Source: a bacterium
GTDB taxonomy: Bacteria; Patescibacteriota; Saccharimonadia; Saccharimonadales; Saccharimonadaceae
Direction: 5' to 3'
DNA length: 5,744 nt
Assembly (NCBI GenBank): GCA_029565375.1
Contig: JAKQOF010000028.1
Coordinates: 1 to 5,744 of the forward strand
Every line of letters begins with the position of its first letter. The first letter of the stretch is position 1. Below the pieces are notes generated by a model. It saw only the letters and a list, made by a program, of their open reading frames with translations. It searched no databases and was not told the origin of the DNA. The position numbers and the translations under genes were made by a program. Of the stretch, positions 1-4,801 are shown in pieces.

Positions 1-1
1 T

Positions 2-2446
2 AATCAACAACCTGGTCGCGATGGATCAAATTCATCGTTTAATAATATTACTGCTGTTGGTGGTGGTGGCGGTGGGTATTCAGCAGGTGGCACATCTGGT
101 GCTGGAGGACGAGCTGGAGGCTCAGGCGGCGGCGGACAGAACTATTATGGCTCATTTGTATCCGGTAGTGGTGTGAGTGGACAAGGAAATGCTGGAGGAC
201 CCCTCGGGACAACCGCTGCTTCCGGCGGTGGTGGTGCTGGTGGTGTCGGAAGTGCAGGAGTGGGAGCACAGATTGGTGGTAACGGCGGTATCGGTATTCC
301 AAACCCAATGACCGGCATCTATTACGGCGGCGGCGGCGGCGGCGGCAATGGCGGTATCGGAGGTAATGGCGGTGGATCAAATGGCGTGCAACTTGCTGCA
401 ACGTCGGCAACGCCGAACACAGGTGGTGGTGGCGGCGGCGGTTATAACTATAGCGGCGGCAATGGCGGTGCTGGTGGTTCAGGCATCGTGATCGTGTCCT
501 ACCCTACTGGATCTATGGTTGCTACAGGTGGCACCGTTACGACTTCTGGCAGCGATACATACCATGTATTTTATGCCAGCGATACATTCGTCGTGACATC
601 TGTTGATAACCGCGCCAAGACGATTCCAAATACGGGATACGTCGAGATACTACGTCAATCAAATGGTGCGGTGTGGCGACGCTATGAACAAAAAGCCGTT
701 CCGACGGCTGTCGTTCCTGACCAATGTTCAGGTGACACCAAGAGTATTTATGGATGGAATAATGCGGTGATCAATACTGCAACTACATTCACGCCGGAGC
801 CTTTGGCGAAGTATATATCAATTAGTGGGAATGCCATCAATCCAGGCGAGCTTTACTTCCGTAAAGATTTTAGCGTTACAAAGCCGGGCACCTACGTCTT
901 GAATAACGCTGGTGATGACATGAGCGCCGTATGGATAGATGGTCGGATTGTCGGCACGCTAAAAACAGGTACACAAACAAATAATGTGACACTAACTGCC
1001 GGTTGTCACACAATATATATGAAAGTTGTTAACGAAGGCGTATTACCAAGTTATGGTAGCGGTGCCCTATCGCTCAAGAAGTCAGATGCATCTGTACCGT
1101 TGGTCGTAAGTGATGCAACCTGGAGAGTAAGTGTCGGCAATACTGAACACTTTTCTGAAGCCAATTACTATGCTTCTCCATCGGGATGGAGCCGCGCTGT
1201 GGATGTGAGAGCTTCTATAGCAACTGATGCAAACTGGACAAGCCAAACCGGTGATACCTACGCACGCTTTATTAGTAGTCCGACGAACCTTGTTGCTGGA
1301 AGTTCACCTGCTGCTCAATGGACGAACTTTAGGGATAGTCGCACAGTAACGGTTGCGGCAAATACGCAGGTTAAAGTTGGCGTACAGTGTGACGACAACT
1401 GTATTGTGTACCTGGACGGCCAGGTAATCATCGCGAGTGCTGCATGGAGTGCTGATTATACGACCACGATTACTCTCACACCTGGTGCTCACCAATTTGG
1501 TGTTTCGCTCTACAATGCATCAGCAGGTCAAGCTGGCTTTTCATTTGTAGCGCGTGATCCAGTAAGTGGGACCTTATATGGCAAGTCGGATGCATCGTGG
1601 CTAGCAGCAAACTACTGGAATACGACTGACCAGAACCCATCTTCGTACGACCATACGTTTACGACAAATCCAAAATCTATCACAACAGTTCCTGTGCAAT
1701 TGCTTGTTGTTGGCGGCGGCGGTAGTGGTGGTACAAGTGCTGCCTCGCAAGGTGGTGGTGGTGGTGGCGGCGGCGGCGGCTTAATAAATACTAGCTACAC
1801 TGTTGAACAAGGCATGAGCTATTCGGTAACAGTGGGTGCAGGTGGTGCTGCGGTCGCTGCAACAACAACACGTGGCAATAACGGAGCAAACTCTACATTT
1901 GGTGAGCTGACAGCCTTTGGCGGCGGCGGCGGCGGATCAATTAATGCCATATCAGACGGTTTGGTCGGTGGCTCTGGCGGCGGCGGCGGATACAAGGCCT
2001 ATGCCTTGCAAGTCGGTGCAATTGGTATACTCGGACAAGGTAACAAAGGCGGTGATGTCCTAACCAATAACAACGGCGGCGGCGGCGGCGGCGCTGGTGG
2101 TGTCGGCGGGAATACTAATAATACTGGAGGTGCCGCAGGAGGCAACGGAGGGCTTGGGGGCGCAGGATTTTCAAGTTCAATTAGTGGTTCGCCGGTTACG
2201 TACGCAGTGGGTGGCCAAGGCGGTACACCTCCGAGTGGGTTTGCAAACGGCACGGCCAACAGAGGCAACGGTGGATCGGGTGTCTATGCGGCAGGTGGAT
2301 CGGGTGCAGGTGGATCGGGTATTGTCATCATTAGCTACCCATCAACATTTATGACGGCAACAGGAGGAGCTATCACCTCCTCTGGAGGCAACACCATCCA
2401 TACGTTTACGAGTAATGGCACGTTTACTATCACCTCGATTCCTTAG
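2..2446 (+). CDS. Large glycine-rich surface protein with two PA14-like modules (5' end missing)
   Basis: The frame is open from base 2, so the gene starts upstream; the GTG at 173 is an internal valine codon. 814 residues are visible (numbered here from base 2). Seen in order: glycine-rich module A (1 to about 159), closing with GSGIVIVSYP and a short beta-rich tail (to about 200); PA14-like module 1 (about 242-377), with GDD then VWIDGR, a motif resembling the DDG..LWIDG core of PA14 domains; PA14-like module 2 (about 378-532), with CDDNC then VYLDGQ; glycine-rich module B (about 563-814), starting VQLLVVGGGG and ending with GSGIVIISYP plus the same tail. There are only four cysteines (242, 335, 463, 467). 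No LPXTG motif, C-terminal membrane helix or basic tail is present, so the mode of attachment is unclear. Such glycine-rich modules occur in bacterial surface proteins and phage tail proteins. A secreted adhesin-like role is inference. No terminator is visible after the stop. Confidence 0.85.
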   Translation, partial: NQQPGRDGSNSSFNNITAVGGGGGGYSAGGTSGAGGRAGGSGGGGQNYYGSFVSGSGVSGQGNAGGPLGTTAASGGGGAGGVGSAGVGAQIGGNGGIGIPNPMTGIYYGGGGGGGNGGIGGNGGGSNGVQLAATSATPNTGGGGGGGYNYSGGNGGAGGSGIVIVSYPTGSMVATGGTVTTSGSDTYHVFYASDTFVVTSVDNRAKTIPNTGYVEILRQSNGAVWRRYEQKAVPTAVVPDQCSGDTKSIYGWNNAVINTATTFTPEPLAKYISISGNAINPGELYFRKDFSVTKPGTYVLNNAGDDMSAVWIDGRIVGTLKTGTQTNNVTLTAGCHTIYMKVVNEGVLPSYGSGALSLKKSDASVPLVVSDATWRVSVGNTEHFSEANYYASPSGWSRAVDVRASIATDANWTSQTGDTYARFISSPTNLVAGSSPAAQWTNFRDSRTVTVAANTQVKVGVQCDDNCIVYLDGQVIIASAAWSADYTTTITLTPGAHQFGVSLYNASAGQAGFSFVARDPVSGTLYGKSDASWLAANYWNTTDQNPSSYDHTFTTNPKSITTVPVQLLVVGGGGSGGTSAASQGGGGGGGGGGLINTSYTVEQGMSYSVTVGAGGAAVAATTTRGNNGANSTFGELTAFGGGGGGSINAISDGLVGGSGGGGGYKAYALQVGAIGILGQGNKGGDVLTNNNGGGGGGAGGVGGNTNNTGGAAGGNGGLGGAGFSSSISGSPVTYAVGGQGGTPPSGFANGTANRGNGGSGVYAAGGSGAGGSGIVIISYPSTFMTATGGAITSSGGNTIHTFTSNGTFTITSIP
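326..346 (+). repeat. (GGC)7 trinucleotide tract coding for polyglycine
   Basis: Seven perfect GGC codons in a row, in frame, within glycine-rich module A of the surface protein. A gain or loss of one unit would change the glycine run by one residue without shifting the frame. Most other glycine codons in the gene mix GGT, GGC and GGA, so the pure tract stands out. Confidence 0.9.
1751..1780 (+). repeat. (GGT)5(GGC)5 tract coding for ten glycines
   Basis: Five GGT codons followed directly by five GGC codons give an uninterrupted run of ten glycines near the start of glycine-rich module B. The clean switch from one codon to the other suggests growth by unit duplication on each side. Confidence 0.9.
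1919..1990 (+). repeat. Two short GGC tracts coding for polyglycine
   Basis: (GGC)5 at 1919-1933 and (GGC)4 at 1976-1987, each followed by a GGA codon, in frame in glycine-rich module B. Confidence 0.8.
2075..2092 (+). repeat. (GGC)6 trinucleotide tract coding for polyglycine
   Basis: Six perfect in-frame GGC codons in glycine-rich module B, preceded by a run of asparagine codons. Confidence 0.85.
2291..2320 (+). repeat. Perfect 15-bp tandem repeat, two copies
   Basis: GCAGGTGGATCGGGT occurs twice back to back (2291-2305 and 2306-2320), coding for two AGGSG units. The 12-base core GGTGGATCGGGT also occurs once more at 2270-2281. It lies just before the conserved GSGIVIISYP closing motif of glycine-rich module B. 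Confidence 0.9.
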
Positions 2447-2456
2447 AGTGTTCTTT

Positions 2457-2494
2457 GGTCTATACAAACGCGTTCTTCTCTGTTAGAATAGACC
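2457..2494. repeat. Perfect 7-bp inverted repeat bracketing the ATP synthase promoter
   Basis: GGTCTAT at 2457-2463 is the exact reverse complement of ATAGACC at 2488-2494, with 24 bases between. The arms overlap the proposed -35 and -10 elements, and the 8-bp palindrome AACGCGTT lies between them at 2467-2474. It could be a regulator's operator or a weak hairpin. It is not a convincing terminator because no T-run follows. Confidence 0.5.
2461..2489 (+). promoter_or_regulatory. Candidate promoter of the ATP synthase operon
   Basis: TATACA (2461-2466) is a four-of-six match to the -35 consensus. After a 17-bp spacer comes TAGAAT (2484-2489), a five-of-six match to TATAAT, preceded by TG at 2481-2482, which makes an extended -10. 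Transcription would start near 2495-2497, only a few bases before the ATG at 2500, so the message would be leaderless or nearly so. It sits in the only gap between the surface-protein gene and the operon. Confidence 0.55.
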
Positions 2495-2499
2495 CAGAT

Positions 2500-2763
2500 A
2501 TGACTCAGTCGCCTCGAGCAAACACCCAGACGACAGATCGCCCGCCTACGCCAACGCAAGGGGCGATTTTGCTGTTACTCACTATTGCCGACACTACCTG
2601 GAGGGCATTTGTACCGACGATTGGCGGTACGATTTTGGGTGTCGTGCTTGATAACGTACTTAACACTGCCCCTATCATGACTACTATTTTGATTATTGTG
2701 GGCTTTGCAACGAGCGCATTGTTGATTGCACTGCAGATTCGATCAGTGAGGCGTAAGCGATGA
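2500..2763 (+). CDS. atpZ: AtpZ/AtpI-like small membrane protein of the ATP synthase operon
   Basis: An 87-residue protein with a polar, Pro/Thr-rich N-terminus (about 1-18), a hydrophobic stretch at about 20-28, two predicted membrane helices (about 35-53 and 58-79) and a basic C-terminus ending RRKR. The pattern GGTILGVVLDNVLNTAP, with the Gly..Gly..Leu-Asp...Pro spacing, resembles the first-gene (AtpZ/AtpI) family found ahead of atpB in many bacterial ATP synthase operons. In other bacteria these proteins are linked to assembly of the c-ring and to Mg2+ supply; that role here is carried over, not shown. I chose ATG 2500 over the in-frame TTG at 2455 because the TTG would put the promoter inside the coding region. 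No Shine-Dalgarno precedes ATG 2500, in keeping with a near-leaderless message. Its stop overlaps the atpB start by 4 bp (ATGA), so the two are probably translationally coupled. Confidence 0.7.
   Translation: MTQSPRANTQTTDRPPTPTQGAILLLLTIADTTWRAFVPTIGGTILGVVLDNVLNTAPIMTTILIIVGFATSALLIALQIRSVRRKR
2748..2751 (+). promoter_or_regulatory. Ribosome binding site of atpB
   Basis: GAGG lies 8 bases before ATG 2760, inside the 3' end of the atpZ-like gene, and supports that start together with the ATGA stop-start overlap. Confidence 0.6.
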
Positions 2764-3572
2764 ACACGTTTGCTGCCCTTGACCTTCACATCAGCATCGC
2801 TGCACAAGAGCTATTCAAGATCGGTTCGTTCCCTGTAACCAACGCAATGCTGACTGGTCTTGCAGGACTGGTTATTACCGTTGCAATTTTATTCTACGTT
2901 GCGGGCAAGGTGAAAAAAGGTCGCTACAATCGCTTTGTTGGTTTGGTGCAATGGGTATTTGAGGGACTATTGAAGTCGATCCATGACATTATTCCTGACC
3001 AAAAGCTAGCGCGAAAGATCACTCCCCTCGCAGTGACAATTTTCTTCTTCGTTCTTATCAGTTATTGGCTGAGTGTGTTGCCTGGTCTTGAGACAGTTAT
3101 GTATAACGGTGTGCCGATTCTTCGTAGTTTGACGGCTGACCTTAACTTTACGCTAGGGCTAGCGCTTATCACCGTTGTTGTGGTACAGATATATGCTATT
3201 AAACAATTGGGTATCATCGGTAACGCTGGAAGGTACTTCCGCAACCCGATTAAAGACCCTATCGGTGCCTTTGAGGGTGTGTTGGAACTTATTGGTGAAG
3301 TATCACGTGGTACAGCGCTTGCACTTCGTTTGTTCGGTAATGCGTTTGCTGGTGAAGTGCTCTTGATTGTTATCGCTGCACTTACTAGTTATTTTGCCAC
3401 TGTTGCACTGCCGTTCTTTATGGGCTTCGAGCTGTTTATCGGCTTTATCCAAGCGTACGTCTTCTTTGTCCTGACTCTTATCTTTACCTCGCTTGCTGTG
3501 AGTCATCATGGCGATTCAAATCACGATCATTCCCCTGCCCCTAAGTCAAAAAAGGCCAAGTCGGTTGGATGA
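2760..3572 (+). CDS. atpB: F1Fo ATP synthase subunit a
   Basis: A 270-residue integral membrane stator subunit that forms the two proton half-channels against the c-ring. Predicted helices lie at about 26-48, 88-110, 130-149, 186-212 and 218-246. The family signature LALRLFGNAFAGE is at 187-198: Arg190 is the essential arginine (E. coli aArg210), Asn194 matches Asn214 and Glu198 matches Glu219. Gln231 in FIQAYVFF matches E. coli Gln252. The position of E. coli Ser206 is Ala186 here. All key channel residues are present, so the protein should be functional. The C-terminus carries a hydrophilic tail of about 20 residues rich in His, then Lys (248-270), longer than in E. coli. The start is fixed by the ATGA overlap with the preceding gene and the GAGG site. 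The next gene, atpE, follows after 36 bp. Confidence 0.96.
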   Translation: MNTFAALDLHISIAAQELFKIGSFPVTNAMLTGLAGLVITVAILFYVAGKVKKGRYNRFVGLVQWVFEGLLKSIHDIIPDQKLARKITPLAVTIFFFVLISYWLSVLPGLETVMYNGVPILRSLTADLNFTLGLALITVVVVQIYAIKQLGIIGNAGRYFRNPIKDPIGAFEGVLELIGEVSRGTALALRLFGNAFAGEVLLIVIAALTSYFATVALPFFMGFELFIGFIQAYVFFVLTLIFTSLAVSHHGDSNHDHSPAPKSKKAKSVG

Positions 3573-3578
3573 TATAAT
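3570..3578 (+). promoter_or_regulatory. Candidate internal extended -10 promoter ahead of atpE
   Basis: TGATATAAT is a perfect TGnTATAAT extended -10; its TGA is also the atpB stop codon. No recognisable -35 lies 16-18 bp upstream, which is common for extended -10 promoters. Transcription would start near 3585, leaving a leader of about 24 bases that carries the strong AAGGAG site. It would give extra c-subunit message. A chance match in an AT-rich gap cannot be excluded. Confidence 0.4.
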
Positions 3579-3592
3579 TAAGTAAAGAAACT

Positions 3593-3598
3593 AAGGAG
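3593..3598 (+). promoter_or_regulatory. Strong ribosome binding site of atpE
   Basis: AAGGAG, 10 bases before ATG 3609 in an A-rich leader (AAATAATAAT). It is the strongest Shine-Dalgarno in the window, fitting the need for many c subunits per complex. Confidence 0.8.
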
Positions 3599-3608
3599 AA
3601 ATAATAAT

Positions 3609-3821
3609 ATGGAACAACTAGCATTCGGACTCGCATACGCACTACCAGCACTTGGTGCTGCAATGGGTATTGGTTTTATTGGTGCAGGCGCATTGAACGC
3701 GTTTGGCCGTAACCCAGAGAAACTAAGCGACATCCGTACATTGATGATTACAGCAATTGTGTTTGCCGACTCACTTGCCATCATCGGTATCATTGTTGCA
3801 ATCATTGCGAAGTTTTTGTAG
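3609..3821 (+). CDS. atpE: F1Fo ATP synthase subunit c (rotor ring)
   Basis: A 70-residue hairpin of two membrane helices (about 4-30 and 44-69) joined by the polar loop Arg34-Asn35-Pro36, which contacts gamma and epsilon. Helix 1 has the glycine-rich packing pattern GAAMGIGFIGAGA (16-28). The ion-binding carboxylate is Asp54 in FADSLAIIG, 20 residues after Arg34, exactly as Asp61 follows Arg41 in E. coli. The sodium-type ligands are missing: Ile21 replaces the Gln of helix 1, Leu56 replaces the Thr and Ile59 replaces the Tyr of the Ilyobacter c-ring. Proton coupling is therefore inferred. Ser55 is kept, which alone does not make a sodium site. The length is usual for the family. The start is supported by AAGGAG and by the fit of helix 1. 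Confidence 0.97.
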   Translation: MEQLAFGLAYALPALGAAMGIGFIGAGALNAFGRNPEKLSDIRTLMITAIVFADSLAIIGIIVAIIAKFL

Positions 3822-3841
3822 GAATAGGCCTTTAGCGTATT

Positions 3842-4387
3842 ATGGAAATTTTGCGACAATTTGCCTCAACTGAAGCTGCAGCTGCCGAAAGCAGTGATAT
3901 CTTCAGCGCGCTAGGCATCAACTGGATGATGCTTATCTTCCAGATTGTTGCTTTTTTGCTGCTTGTCGTACTACTTGGTAAGTTTGTCTACCCATGGTTG
4001 ATCAAATCTGTTGACGAACGACAGGACAAGATTAACGCTGCAACCAAAGCAGCATCCGAAGCTCAAGCAGCTGCTGTCGATGCTGAAGCACGTGTTGAGA
4101 AACTGCTCAAAAAAGCACGTGTCGAGGCCGCGGACATTGTTGCAACTGCCAAGCTCGAATCAGCATCTGCGCTAGCAGCGAGTGAAGAGAAAGCTAAAAA
4201 GCGATCTGAACAGATTATTAGTGATGCTCAGGATGAGATTAAGAAAGAAGTCATTGCTGCAAAAACTGCACTGCACAACGAGACGATCGAATTGGTTGCA
4301 CTTGCGACCGAAAAAGTCGTCGGTAAAGCTGTTAGTAGTAAGATTGACGAGTCACTCATCACTGACGCACTAAAGGCGGTTAAGTAA
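3842..4387 (+). CDS. atpF: F1Fo ATP synthase subunit b (peripheral stalk)
   Basis: A 181-residue single-helix anchor with a long cytoplasmic stalk. Residues 1-27 form an Ala/Glu/Ser-rich extension ahead of the membrane helix (about 28-50), which ends in GKFVYPWL. A charged Ala/Glu/Lys-rich coiled coil follows (about 55-150), then a C-terminal region (LVALATEKVVGKAV, 151-164) that resembles the delta-binding end of b subunits. E. coli b has only a few residues before its helix, so the extension is notable; starting at a later ATG (3926 or 3929) would cut into the helix. The Shine-Dalgarno is poor: the nearest AGG (3826-3828) is 13 bases upstream, so translation may depend partly on coupling with atpE. 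Only one b gene is seen, so a b2 homodimer is expected. Confidence 0.95.
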   Translation: MEILRQFASTEAAAAESSDIFSALGINWMMLIFQIVAFLLLVVLLGKFVYPWLIKSVDERQDKINAATKAASEAQAAAVDAEARVEKLLKKARVEAADIVATAKLESASALAASEEKAKKRSEQIISDAQDEIKKEVIAAKTALHNETIELVALATEKVVGKAVSSKIDESLITDALKAVK

Positions 4388-4391
4388 CACT

Positions 4392-4790
4392 ATGGCCACT
4401 CGTTTGTCACGTCGCAAGATTACTGGCTATGTTGCCGATCAGCTGGTTGATGGTACACACATCAAACTGGTCATTAAACAATTAGCTGGTTTCTTGATTG
4501 ACAGTCGACGAACGAAAGAGCTGGACTTGATTGTCCGAGATGTTGAGTACGAGCTGAGCCGTCGGGGTATTGTGCTGGCACGTATCACATCAGCACACGA
4601 ACTGACCCAAGCGACCGAAAAAGCAATTACCGCGCTGGTGAAGGATCACACAACAGCTCACAACGTACAACTGCAGCAATTTATAGATCCGGCCGTGCTT
4701 GGCGGGGTAAAAATAGATTTACCCGGTCTGCAGCTTGACGCGACGATTGCACGACGATTGACAACACTAAGAACGAACGTAAAGAAATAA
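4392..4790 (+). CDS. atpH: F1Fo ATP synthase subunit delta (OSCP type), short form
   Basis: A 132-residue protein that links the b dimer to the top of the alpha3beta3 head. The C-terminal part shows the delta/OSCP signature: FIDPAVLGGVKIDLPGLQLD (97-116), then ARRLTTLR (120-127), matching the usual D..liGG......D.S....L..L pattern. The family is usually about 175-185 residues with an N-terminal six-helix bundle of about 105. Here only about 70 residues precede the C-terminal region, so the bundle must be reduced. The start codon is 4 bases after the atpF stop, and there is no in-frame room for a longer start without running into atpF in another frame, so the shortness is not a start error. 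No clear Shine-Dalgarno is present, so coupling with atpF is likely. The frame is intact with no sign of a frameshift. Confidence 0.88.
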   Translation: MATRLSRRKITGYVADQLVDGTHIKLVIKQLAGFLIDSRRTKELDLIVRDVEYELSRRGIVLARITSAHELTQATEKAITALVKDHTTAHNVQLQQFIDPAVLGGVKIDLPGLQLDATIARRLTTLRTNVKK

Positions 4791-4791
4791 C

Positions 4792-4796
4792 GAGGA
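4792..4796 (+). promoter_or_regulatory. Ribosome binding site of atpA
   Basis: GAGGA in the 11-base atpH-atpA gap, 5 bases before ATG 4802. It supports that start. Confidence 0.65.
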
Positions 4797-4801
4797 ACAT
4801 T

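Noticed and set aside
173..175. GTG as the start of the surface protein
   Set aside because: The same frame is open to base 2 and already encodes the glycine-rich module with a repeat of a downstream motif, so the GTG is internal.
48..410. Antisense open frame rich in Arg and His opposite the glycine-rich gene
   Set aside because: It is the mirror of repetitive glycine codons, which seldom give stops on the other strand. The composition is not protein-like and there is no Shine-Dalgarno.
1999..2268. Antisense proline-rich open frame
   Set aside because: Prolines come from reading GGC/GGT glycine codons backwards; a shadow of the surface-protein gene.
2362..2381. AGGAGG/CCTCCT hairpin near the end of the surface-protein gene as a terminator
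   Set aside because: Six-pair stem with an 8-base loop, inside the coding region and with no T-run after it.
2455..2457. TTG as the start of the AtpZ-like gene
   Set aside because: It would place the extended -10 promoter inside the gene and add 15 residues unlike the family; ATG 2500 is better.
4741..4760. Direct repeat CGACGATTG (4741-4749 and 4752-4760)
   Set aside because: Two 9-base copies at an 11-base step inside atpH coding for conserved delta residues; most likely chance.
4758..4785. TTGACA at the end of atpH as the -35 of an atpA promoter
   Set aside because: The -35 is perfect, but the best -10 at 16 bp spacing (TAAAGA) matches only three of six positions.
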